From: DASPPM01 sp035604475
GTDB taxonomy: Bacteria; Pseudomonadota; Alphaproteobacteria; JACZXZ01
Reading direction: 5' to 3'
Assembly: GCA_035604475.1 (NCBI GenBank)
Contig: DATNIJ010000102.1
Span: forward strand, 1-21,944
DNA length: 21,944 bases
In this document: positions 1 through 7,989 of the stretch, in pieces
Position numbering within the stretch: the first letter of the stretch is position 1
Layout: each line of letters opens with the position of its first letter
Translations under genes and position numbers: made by a program
Notes under the pieces: generated by a model
Seen by the model: only the letters and a program-made list of their open reading frames with translations
Databases searched by the model: none
Told to the model about the DNA's origin: nothing

Positions 1-1423
1 TGTCCTCGGGCGGGGTCCAGTGCACGCGCTTGGCGACCCGCTCGACGACCGCCGCCGCCCAGAGCTCGCTCTCGACCGCGGGCGGGTTCCAGAAGGTGAG
101 CACGCCGCCGCGCGCCTTGCCGGTCGTGTACTGGGTGCGCAGGTTGACTTGATCCATCGGATTGAGCGTCGCCTTGATGCCGACCCGCGCCAGATCCGCC
201 TGGATCTTCTGGCCGAGGAGCTGGTAGGAGACGCCGGCAACGTCGGCGTTGCCGTAGGCGATCTCGAACTCGAAGCCGTCGGGGAGGCCGGCCTTGGCGA
301 GGAGCGCCTTGGCGTGCGCCAAATCCTGGCGGAAGCCGATCTCGCGCGCGATCGCCTCGGTCGACCCGCTCGTGCCGATGGGGAGGAAGTGCGCCGGGCG
401 CACGGCGGCCCCGCCGAGCAGCGAGTTCTTGATGCCGTCGTAATCGATGGCATAGCCAATCGCTTGGCGCGCCTCCTTGACCGCGAGCGCCTTGTTGAAC
501 TCGGGCTCCTGGGTCAACGCCATATAGACGAAGTCGAGGCTGGTGAGACGGTCGACGCGCACCTCGGGCTCGCTCTTCAAGGTCGCGATCTGCTCGGGAA
601 TGAGGTTGAAGGCGGCGTCGACGTCGCCGCGGCGAAGGGCCAGGAGCTGGGCCGCGCTGTCGCTGAAATGCCGGATCACCACGCGCTCGAAGGGCGGCGT
701 GCCGCGCCAGTAGTGCGGGTTGCGCACGAGCTGGATCTGGGCGTTGCGCTCCCACGCCGTGAGGCGATAGGCCCCCGTGCCGGCCGAATTCTCGTTGAGC
801 CAGGGCGTCGCCTTGTCGTCGTCCTTGGCGCCGGCGCCGGCGTTCCCGCCGTGCGCCTCGACGAGCTTCTTCTCGAGCACCACGAACTCGGGTGCGGCGA
901 TGATGGTGAGGAGCGGCTGATCCGGCTGCTTGAGCAGGATGTCGAAGGTGTGGGCATCGACGATCTCTACGCGATCGACGTGCGCCACATATTGCGCGGG
1001 CTGGTCCTTGAGGTTGAGCACGCGGTCGAACGACCATTTGACGTCCTCGATGGTCATCGCGTTGCCGCTCGGGAACTTGACGCCGTCGCGCAAGCTGAAG
1101 CGCCAGCCCTTGCCGTCGGGCGTGCGCGCCCACTTGGTGGCGAGTGCCGGCTGCAGGTTGATGTAGTCGCCGGGCGCCATGGTGACGAGCGTCTCGTAGG
1201 CGGCCTCGGCGGTCATCGGCGAGGTGTATTGGGCGATGCGCGCGGGATCGAGCGTGATCGTATCGCTGATGTCGATGCCGATGACGAGTGTGGTCTTGTG
1301 CGCTTGCGCGAAGACGCGCTGCGGCAACGCACCCGCGAGCGCGGCTCCGCCCACTCCCATGAGCTTGAGGAGCGCGCGCCGATTGATCCAGCCCGACCCG
1401 TTGCCCGACCCGTTGATTGTCAT
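1..1423 (-). CDS. ABC transporter substrate-binding protein, family 5 (partial, C-terminus off the left edge)
   Basis: This is the periplasmic binding component of a peptide/nickel/opine-type ABC importer (SBP_bac_5 family). The ATG at 1423-1421 is preceded by a strong GGGAGGA ribosome site. The N-terminus carries a twin-arginine-like export signal (NRRALLKLMG, residues 14-23), a hydrophobic stretch and a probable cleavage after AQA near residue 41. The mature part shows family hallmarks: LDPAR near the start, a Y-E-T-L motif, FSLRDGVKFPSG, WSFDRV, GTGAYRLT, LVRNPHYWRG and QAIGYAIDY. About 474 residues are visible of a usual 500-540, so only the end is missing. No permease or ATPase partner lies in the window; they may follow beyond base 1. 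It lies downstream of the MaoC/dehydrogenase pair on the same strand but appears to have its own promoter. The substrate cannot be told from the sequence. Family assignment is secure. Confidence 0.9.
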   Translation of the reverse strand, partial: MTINGSGNGSGWINRRALLKLMGVGGAALAGALPQRVFAQAHKTTLVIGIDISDTITLDPARIAQYTSPMTAEAAYETLVTMAPGDYINLQPALATKWARTPDGKGWRFSLRDGVKFPSGNAMTIEDVKWSFDRVLNLKDQPAQYVAHVDRVEIVDAHTFDILLKQPDQPLLTIIAAPEFVVLEKKLVEAHGGNAGAGAKDDDKATPWLNENSAGTGAYRLTAWERNAQIQLVRNPHYWRGTPPFERVVIRHFSDSAAQLLALRRGDVDAAFNLIPEQIATLKSEPEVRVDRLTSLDFVYMALTQEPEFNKALAVKEARQAIGYAIDYDGIKNSLLGGAAVRPAHFLPIGTSGSTEAIAREIGFRQDLAHAKALLAKAGLPDGFEFEIAYGNADVAGVSYQLLGQKIQADLARVGIKATLNPMDQVNLRTQYTTGKARGGVLTFWNPPAVESELWAAAVVERVAKRVHWTPPED

Positions 1424-1486
1424 TTTGTTCCTCCCTTTCCCGTTCGCCTTGTCTTCGGCCTTGAGCCTAGCCTCCGATTAGATCGA

Positions 1487-1515
1487 TTTAAAGGCAAATG
1501 TCGGGGAGGCGTCAA
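1487..1515 (-). promoter_or_regulatory. Sigma-70-type promoter for the solute-binding protein gene
   Basis: Read on the minus strand, a TTGACG -35 box (1515-1510) is separated by exactly 17 bp from a TTTAAA -10 box (1492-1487). This would start transcription about 55-60 bases upstream of the ATG at 1423. The promoter is enclosed by an inverted repeat: GCCTTGA (1458-1464) pairs with TCAAGGC (1512-1518), and GCCTCC (1470-1475) with GGAGGC (1505-1510). That could be an operator. The call rests on box similarity and spacing only. Confidence 0.45.
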
Positions 1516-1534
1516 GGCCGAGGGGTGTCACGCG

Positions 1535-1975
1535 CTAGCCCTCGTTCTTCACCCATTTGAGGAGGTGCTCGGCGACCGCGCAGAGCTCGCCCTCTTGGTT
1601 GGTGACCTCGATCTTGGCGCGCGAGCGGCGCCGCTCGGGCTCGATTTCGGCGATCGTGTAGCGGACCGTGATGGTGTCGCCGAGCTTGACGCCCTTCAAG
1701 AAGCGCACGCGGTCGTAGCCGAGCGAGACCGGGGTCTCATCCATCCCGCGCTCGACGCATTTCGCGCACATCATGGTCGAGGTCGTCGACATGTAGCCGA
1801 CGAGGAGTGCGCCGTGCGCGATGCGTCCGCCGTAGGCCGAGCGCTTCATGTATTCCTCGTTGACGTGGTTGCCGGCGAAGTCGCCGGTAATTCCGGCGAA
1901 GAGATAGACGTCGCTTTCGCTCACGGTCTTGGAGAACTTGACCTGCTCGCCGACGCTGACGTGGAAATTGGCCAC
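1535..1975 (-). CDS. MaoC-like (R)-specific enoyl-CoA hydratase family protein
   Basis: The 146-residue protein has a single MaoC/hotdog domain, expected to hydrate or dehydrate acyl-CoA esters in the cytoplasm. The signature GDFAGNHVNEEY (residues 31-42) supplies the usual catalytic Asp32 and His37, followed by the hydratase-2 helix RIAHGALLVGYMS (51-63). Length fits single-domain MaoC proteins. The GTG start at 1975-1973 is preceded by GAAGGAGG at good spacing. The gene begins 12 bases after the stop of the dehydrogenase gene upstream, so the two are very likely co-transcribed. Together they could carry out successive hydration and oxidation steps on a CoA-linked intermediate. The exact substrate is unknown. 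Confidence 0.87.
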   Translation of the reverse strand: MANFHVSVGEQVKFSKTVSESDVYLFAGITGDFAGNHVNEEYMKRSAYGGRIAHGALLVGYMSTTSTMMCAKCVERGMDETPVSLGYDRVRFLKGVKLGDTITVRYTIAEIEPERRRSRAKIEVTNQEGELCAVAEHLLKWVKNEG

Positions 1976-1987
1976 TCGATACCTCCT

Positions 1988-2902
1988 TCACGCGCCGAGC
2001 TTGCGTCCCTTGGGACGCGTGCGGGGACGGTCCGGCCCGAGCTCGCGGGCGAGGAAGGCGAGCACGCGCCTCAAGCGCTCGCTCGCCTGCGCCGCCACCG
2101 CCTCCGCATCGCACTCCCGCCAATCGTAGAAGCCGCGGCCGGACTTGAGCCCGGTCTCGCCGCGCGCCACCATGTCCTGGACGAAGCGCACGGGTTTTCC
2201 CGTATGCGCGAGCTTGGGCACGAGTGCCACTTGTGCCGTCGCATGGATTTTGAGCCCGCTGATGTCCTTCTGCTCGATGGCGCCGGTCACGCACATGCGC
2301 GGGCCGAGGAGATGCTTCGCGATGTCGTCGATCTCCTTGGGCGTGGCGGCGCCGATCTCGATCAAGTGATAGGCCTCGTTCAGGAGCGCATGCTGGAGGC
2401 GGTTGATGAGATAGCCCTCGACCGGCTTGCGCACGAGGATGGGCTCCTTGCCGGTCCGCCGCATCGCTTCCGCCGTGCGCGCGACGACCTCGGGGGCGGT
2501 CGCCGTCGCGGCGATCACCTCGACCATGGGAAAGACGTCCGCGGGCTGGAAGTAGTGCGCGCCGAGGAAGCGCTCGGGATGCGCGAGGCCCCGGGCGAGC
2601 TCGTCAAGCGATAGCCCCGAGGTGTTGGTCGCGATGATGACGGATGGGGGATAGGCGGCCTCGAGCGCGCGGTAGGTCTCGCACTTGACCGCGACCTCCT
2701 CGGGCACGTTCTCGACGACGAGATCGGGCACTTCCGCGGGTGGGGTTGCGCTTGCCTTGACCCCCGGCGGCAGGCCGGGAACGTCCGCGCCGCGCCGGCT
2801 CCACACGAAGGTCTCGAAGCCGCCGTCTGCGAAGGACTTGGCGACGCCGCGGCCCATGGTGCCGGCGCCGACGACGAGGACGCGCTTGATGGGCGAAGTC
2901 AT
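1988..2902 (-). CDS. 3-hydroxyacyl-CoA dehydrogenase family protein
   Basis: The 304-residue NAD-dependent dehydrogenase has the two domains of the 3-hydroxyacyl-CoA (or 3-hydroxybutyryl-CoA) dehydrogenase family. The Rossmann motif VGAGTMGRG is at residues 11-19, ATNTSGLS at 91-98, and the catalytic His116 lies in GAHYFQP with its partner Glu128 in MVEV. The C-terminal domain has VEGYLINRLQ (161-170) with the conserved Asn167, and ends in GLKSGRGFYDW. The ATG start at 2902-2900 follows a GGGAGAG ribosome site. It is the first gene of a short operon with the MaoC hydratase. Related enzymes act on carnitine or L-gulonate, so substrate is open. The C-terminal tail after FYDW is basic and about 40 residues long. 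Confidence 0.9.
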   Translation of the reverse strand: MTSPIKRVLVVGAGTMGRGVAKSFADGGFETFVWSRRGADVPGLPPGVKASATPPAEVPDLVVENVPEEVAVKCETYRALEAAYPPSVIIATNTSGLSLDELARGLAHPERFLGAHYFQPADVFPMVEVIAATATAPEVVARTAEAMRRTGKEPILVRKPVEGYLINRLQHALLNEAYHLIEIGAATPKEIDDIAKHLLGPRMCVTGAIEQKDISGLKIHATAQVALVPKLAHTGKPVRFVQDMVARGETGLKSGRGFYDWRECDAEAVAAQASERLRRVLAFLARELGPDRPRTRPKGRKLGA

Positions 2903-2991
2903 TGCTTTGCTCTCCCTGGGGCGCCCGTCCGCTTTGCCGGCACCCTTTGACGGTGACGCGCACTATAGCAGCAGGAGCGGCAGCGCACGAT

Positions 2992-3089
2992 TCATCTCCC
3001 TTTGGTCATCTCCTTTTGGTCATCTCCCTTTGGCTATCCCCCTTTGGCCATCTCCCTCTGGCCATCTCCCTTTGGCTCTCTCCTCTTGG
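2992..3089. repeat. Tandem array, seven copies of a 14-bp unit
   Basis: Seven contiguous 14-bp units occupy exactly 98 bases. Units 1 and 3 are TCATCTCCCTTTGG, unit 6 is CCATCTCCCTTTGG, and the others differ from these by one to several bases; unit 7 is the most diverged. The array lies in the 300-base gene-free region 2903-3202 between divergently transcribed genes. On the minus strand each unit reads CCAAAGGGAGATGA, which resembles a ribosome site followed by ATG. A TATGAT box at 3105-3110 just beyond the array could be a -10 element for the plus-strand gene, but no good -35 accompanies it. Otherwise the region 2903-3202 shows nothing recognisable. Confidence 0.93.
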
Positions 3090-3202
3090 TAAGGCTGCCG
3101 TTAATATGATAGCCGTGTGGCGGCGCCGCCGGGGCGATCCGCGAAAGTGGCGGATTGGGCGCCGAGGAGGAGGGGAATGACGCCATCGCCGGAGGACCGC
3201 CC

Positions 3203-4657
3203 GTGCCGCTGAGCCTTTCGGTCGTGGGCGCGCGCTTCTACGTGCGCGAGGTGCGCACCCGGCTTCCCTTCCGCTTCGGCGCCGAGACGGTCGAGGGCTT
3301 CCCGCTCCTCCATGTCGCGGTCGAGGTGCAAAGCGGGAATGCGGCCTCGACCGGCTATGCCGGCGACAATCTCATGCCCAAATGGTTCGACAAGGACGCC
3401 ACGAAGAGTGCGGAGCGCAATGCCGAGGATCTCCTCCTTTCGGCGGAGATCGCGGCCGAGGTCTATCGCGCGGCGGGCGAGGCGCCGTCTCTCTTCGCGC
3501 TCTGGCGCGAGGCCTACCCCGAGTGCCAGCGCCGCGCGCTGGCGGCCGGGCTGAACAAGCTCGTGGGCGCCTTCGGCTCGGCGCTTTTCGAGCGCGCCGC
3601 CATCGACGCGCTCGGCCGCCGCCAAGGCGCGAGCCTGCGCGAGCTCTTGCTCGATGACGGCATCGGGCTGAGGCCTCATGAGATGCATGCGGAGACGGGC
3701 CCGGATCATCTGCGGGCGTGGCTCTCGGCAGCACCCGCGCCGTCCTTGGCACTTCGGCACACGGTCGGCCTTCTCGACCCGCTCAGCGATGCCGAGCTCG
3801 GCGAGGGCGACCGCGACGACGGACTGCCGCGCACGCTTACGGACTACGTGCGCCAACAGGGCCTGCGCTACTTCAAGCTCAAGCTCGGCGGCGACGTGCT
3901 CGCGGATCTCCTCCGCCTCGAATCGATCGCCATCGTGCTGGACTCGCTCATCTCCGAGACCTACCACGCCTCCCTCGACGGCAACGAGCAGTACAGGAGC
4001 CTGGACGCGCTTCGGAAGCTCTGGGCCTTCATCGGCAAGAGCCCGAAGCTCGCGCGCCTGCGCGCCTCTCTTCTCTTCCTCGAGCAGCCGTTGCCGCGGC
4101 GCGCAGCACTCGATCCCGAGGCCGCGGCCGGAATCGCCGCTTTCGGTCGCGAGCTCCCCGTGATCATCGACGAAAGCGACGACGACCCTCAGTCGTTCAA
4201 GACGGCGTTGGCGCTCGGCTACGCCGGCGTTTCGAGCAAGAATTGCAAGGGGGTCATCAAATCCTTCCTCAACCGCACGCTCGTCGAGGCGCATCGCGCG
4301 CGCGGCGAGAGCGTCTTCATGAGTGCCGAGGACTTGACCAATCTGCCGATCGTGCCGCTGCAGCAGGATCTCGCCACCGTGCGCCTCCTCGGCATCGAGC
4401 ACGTCGAGCGCAACGGTCATCACTACGTGCGCGGCCTCGATCATTGCTCGAACGCCGAGCGCGAGCAGGCCTTGCAGCGCCACGGCGATCTTTACGAGCG
4501 CATCGACGGCGGCGCCGTCCTCTCCGTGCGCGGCGGGCGGCTCAAGGTGGGATCGCTCGAGACGCCGGGTTACGGCGTGGCCTTGGCACCCGACCTCGAC
4601 GCCATGATCCCGCTCGAGACGTGGAAGCGGCGGCCGGCTCAGCACACCGTGCGGTAG
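3203..4657 (+). CDS. Enolase-superfamily protein (mandelate racemase/muconate lactonizing enzyme-like)
   Basis: This is a 484-residue member of the enolase superfamily, which abstracts a proton alpha to a carboxylate using a metal-bound enolate. The expected elements occur in order: the Lys-x-Lys motif in YFKLKLGG (Lys225, Lys227), metal-ligand region LDGNEQY (Asp259 to Glu262), LFLEQPL (Glu294), IIDES (Asp323) and the Lys-bearing SSKNCKG (Lys346, Lys349). It is longer than the usual 370-400 residues. I chose GTG at 3203 because GGAGGA (3191-3196) lies 6 bases upstream; an ATG at 3177 is out of frame and ends after 12 codons. The 3' end overlaps the convergent TIM-barrel gene by 19 bases. Dehydration of a sugar acid would fit the neighbours, but the reaction is not determined. 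Confidence 0.85.
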   Translation: MPLSLSVVGARFYVREVRTRLPFRFGAETVEGFPLLHVAVEVQSGNAASTGYAGDNLMPKWFDKDATKSAERNAEDLLLSAEIAAEVYRAAGEAPSLFALWREAYPECQRRALAAGLNKLVGAFGSALFERAAIDALGRRQGASLRELLLDDGIGLRPHEMHAETGPDHLRAWLSAAPAPSLALRHTVGLLDPLSDAELGEGDRDDGLPRTLTDYVRQQGLRYFKLKLGGDVLADLLRLESIAIVLDSLISETYHASLDGNEQYRSLDALRKLWAFIGKSPKLARLRASLLFLEQPLPRRAALDPEAAAGIAAFGRELPVIIDESDDDPQSFKTALALGYAGVSSKNCKGVIKSFLNRTLVEAHRARGESVFMSAEDLTNLPIVPLQQDLATVRLLGIEHVERNGHHYVRGLDHCSNAEREQALQRHGDLYERIDGGAVLSVRGGRLKVGSLETPGYGVALAPDLDAMIPLETWKRRPAQHTVR

Positions 4658-5478
4658 CGCTCGACGGCTGTGGCCAGCGCCTCCTCGGGCGGCCGCTTCC
4701 ACCAGTTGTTTTTGGAGAAGATCTCGACCTCGCAGAAGCCGCCGTAGCCGGCCGCCTCGACGAGTGCGCGGATCGCCCGAATGTCGATGACGCCGTCGCC
4801 CATCATGCCGCGGTCGAGCAGGAGGTCGGTCGTCGGCACCAGCCAGTCGCAGATGTGGAAGGCGAGGATGCGGCGGCCCTTGCCGGCGCGCGCGATCTCG
4901 TTAGCTAAGTTCGGGTCCCACCAGACGTGGTAGACGTCGACCGCGACGCCGATACCTTCGCCGAGCGCCTCGCAAAGCTCGTTCGCCTGCGCGAGCGTGT
5001 TGATGCAGGCGCGGTCGGCCGCGTACATGGGGTGGAGCGGCTCGATCGCGAGCGCCACACCCGCAGCACGGGCGTAGGGCAAGAGCTCGGCCAAGCCCTC
5101 GCGCACGATCTGGCGCGCGTCCGCGATGTCGCGCGAGGCCGGCGCGAGGCCGCCGGCGACGACGACCAGGCAGGCGGCGGCAATGGAGGCGGCCTCGTCG
5201 ACGGCGCGGCGATTGTCCTCGAGCGCCTTGGCGAGCCCGCCGCGGCCCTCGCCCGTGAACATCCCGCCGCGGCAAAGGCCGCTGACGGCGAGGCGGTGCC
5301 GTCTTATGAGCCGCGCCGCCTCCGCCACGCCCACCGCCTGAAGCTTGTCGCGCCACACGGAAAGGGCCGGGATGCCCGCGCGCGCGATGCCCTCGACCGC
5401 CTGCTTGAGGTCCCACGCGCGCACGGTCGCCGTGTTGATCGAGAGGAAGCGGTTGTCCTTGGAGAGGTCGCGCGTCAT
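4639..5478 (-). CDS. Sugar phosphate isomerase/epimerase family protein (xylose isomerase-like TIM barrel)
   Basis: The 279-residue protein belongs to the AP-endonuclease-2/xylose-isomerase-like TIM-barrel family (IolE/IolI-type). Candidate metal and catalytic residues fall at the expected strand ends: Glu146 in AIEPLHP, Asp181 and His184 in VDVYHVWWD, His208 and Asp211 in FHICDW, and Glu250/Glu252 in FCEVEIF. The start ATG at 5478-5476 overlaps the stop codon of the upstream DUF993 gene as ATGA, which indicates translational coupling; the open frame continues upstream but only as a shadow of that gene. It is the last gene of a three-gene operon. It probably isomerises or epimerises a keto-sugar or inositol-like intermediate. 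Its end overlaps the convergent enolase-superfamily gene by 19 bases. Confidence 0.87.
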   Translation of the reverse strand: MTRDLSKDNRFLSINTATVRAWDLKQAVEGIARAGIPALSVWRDKLQAVGVAEAARLIRRHRLAVSGLCRGGMFTGEGRGGLAKALEDNRRAVDEAASIAAACLVVVAGGLAPASRDIADARQIVREGLAELLPYARAAGVALAIEPLHPMYAADRACINTLAQANELCEALGEGIGVAVDVYHVWWDPNLANEIARAGKGRRILAFHICDWLVPTTDLLLDRGMMGDGVIDIRAIRALVEAAGYGGFCEVEIFSKNNWWKRPPEEALATAVERYRTVC

Positions 5479-6635
5479 GGGTCGATGCCGCGGGTCTTGA
5501 GCACGGCCGCCATGCGCTCGCGCGCGAGCTCGGGATCGGCGAGCAGGCCGGCCGCGTCCGCAAGGCGGAAGAGCTCGGCCAGATGGAGGATCGAGCGCGC
5601 GCTCTCCTGTCCGCCGACCATCACGAAGTGGCGCTGATGGCCGTTGAGATAGGCCATGAAGACCAGGCCCGTCTTGTAGAAGCGGGTCGGCGCCTTGAAG
5701 ATGTGGCGCGAGAGCGGCACGGTCGGCGCCAGGATGTCGTGGAACTCGTTGTCGCTGCCGCGCGCAAGCGCCGCAAGCGCCGCGGACGCGGCGGGCGCGA
5801 TCGCATCGAAGATGCCGAGGAGCGCATCCGAATGGCGCTCGCCGTCGCCGGCGATGAGCTCGGCATAGTTGAAGTCGTCGCCCGTGTACATGCGCACGCC
5901 TTGCGGCAGGCGGCGGCGCATGGCGATCTCGCGCTCCTTGTCGAGGAGCGAGATCTTGACCCCGTCGATCTTGGCCGCGTTGCGCGCGATCACGTCGAGT
6001 GCGGTCTCGCTCGCCGCATCGAGGTCGCGATCGCCCCAATAGCCCGCGAGTGCCGGGTCGAACATGTCGCCGAGCCAGTGGATGATCGCCTTGTCGGCGA
6101 GCTGAGAGAGGATGCGGTCGTAGACGCGCGCGTAGTCCTCGGGCCCGCGCGCGGCCGCGGCGAGCGCCCGGCTCGCCATCAGGACGATGCGCCCGCCGAG
6201 CTTCTCGATAGCTGTGATCTGCTCCTCGTAGGCGCGTATGACCGCGTCGATCGTCGCACCCGCTGCGAGATGATCGGTGCCGGCGCCGCAGAAGAGGAGG
6301 GCGCCGGGAATGTCTTTCGCCGCCTCGACCGAGCGGCGGATGAGCTCGAGCGAGGTGGGCCAATCGAGCCCCATGCCGCGCTGTGCGGTGTCCATCGCGT
6401 CGGCGACGCCGAGCCCCAGGCCCCAGAGGTGGCGGCGGTAGGCCATCGTGGCGTCCCAGTCAACGGAAGCATCGAGCCAGGGATCGTTGTCGGCGAGCGC
6501 GTCGGCGACGACATGGGTGGCCGCGAAGGCGACGCGGTTGAAGGAGGCACTCGCGCGCGCGGGCAGATTGCTGGGCGGCCTCGTGCGGTAGGGCAGGAGC
6601 CGCCCGTCTGCGGCCGGCAGGTTGATCGTCGGCAT
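5475..6635 (-). CDS. DUF993 family protein, dihydrodipicolinate synthase-like
   Basis: The 386-residue protein resembles the DUF993 family, a divergent dihydrodipicolinate-synthase-like TIM barrel, so a class I aldolase or lyase reaction is plausible. Lys227 in DGVKISLLDKE is a candidate Schiff-base lysine. Other conserved-looking blocks are HLWGLGLGVADAMDTAQRG (near residue 70-88), GAGTDHL (117-123), HWLGDMFDPALAGYWGD (186-202) and FYKTGLVFMAYLNGHQ near the C-terminus. The ATG at 6635-6633 follows the stop of the oxidoreductase gene by three bases, and its own stop overlaps the next start. Operon context with a Gfo/Idh/MocA dehydrogenase and an isomerase points to sugar breakdown. I recognise the family from memory; no characterised activity is assigned here. 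Confidence 0.78.
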   Translation of the reverse strand: MPTINLPAADGRLLPYRTRPPSNLPARASASFNRVAFAATHVVADALADNDPWLDASVDWDATMAYRRHLWGLGLGVADAMDTAQRGMGLDWPTSLELIRRSVEAAKDIPGALLFCGAGTDHLAAGATIDAVIRAYEEQITAIEKLGGRIVLMASRALAAAARGPEDYARVYDRILSQLADKAIIHWLGDMFDPALAGYWGDRDLDAASETALDVIARNAAKIDGVKISLLDKEREIAMRRRLPQGVRMYTGDDFNYAELIAGDGERHSDALLGIFDAIAPAASAALAALARGSDNEFHDILAPTVPLSRHIFKAPTRFYKTGLVFMAYLNGHQRHFVMVGGQESARSILHLAELFRLADAAGLLADPELARERMAAVLKTRGIDP

Positions 6636-6638
6636 GGC

Positions 6639-7790
6639 TCAGCCCTCCAGCTTGGGAACGTCGATCCAGCGCCGCTCGGCCCAGCTCTTGAGGCCGAGCT
6701 CGGCGAGCTGGACGCCTTTGGCACCCGCGAGCAGGTCCCAGCGGAAGGGAGCGCCTTCCATGACGTGCCGGATAAAGAGCTCCCACTGCGCCTTGAAGCC
6801 GTTCGGATAGGGCTCGGAGTCCGGTACCTCCTGCCACTCGGCGAGGAAGTCGTGGCTACTCAGCGCATCCGGGTTCCATACCGGCTTCGGCGTCGCTTGG
6901 CTGGGCTGGATCCAGCAGCGCGTGAGCCCGGCCAGCGCCGAGCCGCGCGTGCCGTCCAGCTGGAAGGTGACGAGATCGTCGCGCCGCACGCGCGTGCACC
7001 AGGAGCTGTTGATCTGTGCCAAGATGCCGCCCGCGAGCTCGAAGGTGGCGAAGGCCGCGTCGTCGGCGTCGGCGCGGTAGGGCTTGCCGCGCTCGTCCCA
7101 GCGCTTGGCGATGAAATTGGCACCGCGGCAGCTCACCGCCTCCACCTCGCCCAAGAGATTGTCGAGGATGTAGCGCCAGTGGCACAGCATGTCGAGGATG
7201 ATGCCACCGCCCTGGCGCTTGCGGTAGTTCCAGGAAGGGCGCTGTGCCGCGATACCGTCGCCCTCGAAGACCCAATAGCCGAAGTCGGCCTTGAGCGAGA
7301 GGATGCGGCCGAAGAAGCCGCTCTCGATGAGGCGCCGCATCTTGACGAGCCCGGGGAGGAAGAGCTTGTCCTGCACGACGCCGTGCCGGATGCCGGCCTC
7401 CTTGGCCTTGCGGTAGAGCTGAAGCGCGTCGGCAAGCGAGGTCGCCGTCGGCTTCTCGCAATAGACGTGCTTGCCGGCGGCGATCGCCCGCTCGACGTTG
7501 GCCTTGCGCAGGTCGGTCGAGAGCGCGTCGAAGTAGATCGCGTCGTCCGCATTGGCGAGCGCCTTGGCAAGGCTCGTCGTGATGCGCGCGAGCCCGTGCG
7601 CGTCCGCGAGGGCCTTGAGCTTCTCCATGTTGCGGCCGACAAGGATGGGATCCGGCATTACCCGCGTGCCGTCCTCGAGTGCCACCCCGCCCTCGTCGCG
7701 GATGGCGAGGATCGAGCGGATGAGATGCTGGGTGGTCCCCATCCGGCCGGTGACCCCGTTCATGATGATGCCGAGGCGTCGTTCGCTCAT
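6639..7790 (-). CDS. Gfo/Idh/MocA family NAD(P)-dependent oxidoreductase
   Basis: The 383-residue cytosolic dehydrogenase probably oxidises a hydroxyl of a sugar or inositol-like compound. The N-terminal Rossmann region has a variant dinucleotide motif MNGVTGRMG (residues 10-18). The family's EKP motif is at 112-114 in HVYCEKPTATS, and the catalytic-type GGGIILDMLCH (194-204) supplies Asp200 and His204. I chose ATG 7790-7788 (MSERRLG) preceded by AGGGGAAA; the frame stays open to 7832 without a better site. It is the first gene of the operon, three bases ahead of the DUF993 gene. The Rossmann motif departs from the usual GxGxxG and is longer than usual, with an insertion (GVALEDGTRVMPDP) before VGRN. 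Confidence 0.88.
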   Translation of the reverse strand: MSERRLGIIMNGVTGRMGTTQHLIRSILAIRDEGGVALEDGTRVMPDPILVGRNMEKLKALADAHGLARITTSLAKALANADDAIYFDALSTDLRKANVERAIAAGKHVYCEKPTATSLADALQLYRKAKEAGIRHGVVQDKLFLPGLVKMRRLIESGFFGRILSLKADFGYWVFEGDGIAAQRPSWNYRKRQGGGIILDMLCHWRYILDNLLGEVEAVSCRGANFIAKRWDERGKPYRADADDAAFATFELAGGILAQINSSWCTRVRRDDLVTFQLDGTRGSALAGLTRCWIQPSQATPKPVWNPDALSSHDFLAEWQEVPDSEPYPNGFKAQWELFIRHVMEGAPFRWDLLAGAKGVQLAELGLKSWAERRWIDVPKLEG

Positions 7791-7902
7791 GGCGTTTCCC
7801 CTGGCTTTCCCTTGTCGCCGCCCGCCCGGCACGGCCTCGCGCGCACGGCAGGCCTTGCCGGAGCGCTCATCTTAGCTTCCGCGCGCACGCAATACGACAG
7901 GC

Positions 7903-7928
7903 GAAAACGCGCGGTGAGCCCGCTCGCG
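7903..7928 (-). terminator. Weak possible terminator after the first toxin-antitoxin operon
   Basis: On the minus strand, downstream of the antitoxin stop, GCGG and CCGC form a 4-bp stem around GCTCA. CGC/GCG extends it across a 2-base bulge, and TTTT follows. The stem is short and interrupted, so this is tentative. The rest of the 199-base gap 7791-7989 shows nothing else recognisable. Confidence 0.2.
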
Positions 7929-7989
7929 CTTGCACTCGCCCCACCGTCGCAAGAGGTGCCAGACAAGGCGCTCGCCGTGATCGGTCGGA

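Noticed and set aside
20..2614. An 864-codon open frame on the plus strand
   Set aside because: It lies wholly opposite the solute-binding protein, MaoC and dehydrogenase genes, which have clear motifs and ribosome sites. Its product is low-complexity and Arg/Ala/Leu/Glu-rich, as expected for an antisense frame in GC-rich DNA.
2992..3089. The 14-bp array as a CRISPR
   Set aside because: The units abut with no spacers, are only 14 bp long, and no cas genes are nearby.
3177..3212. ATG at 3177 with a strong upstream GGAGG as a start for the enolase-superfamily gene
   Set aside because: It is out of frame and reaches a stop after 11 codons. It could at most be a short leader peptide, for which there is no further evidence. 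The GTG at 3203 is in frame with a good ribosome site.
3101..4702. A 533-codon open frame on the minus strand
   Set aside because: It is the mirror of the enolase-superfamily gene, whose metal-ligand motifs are on the plus strand.
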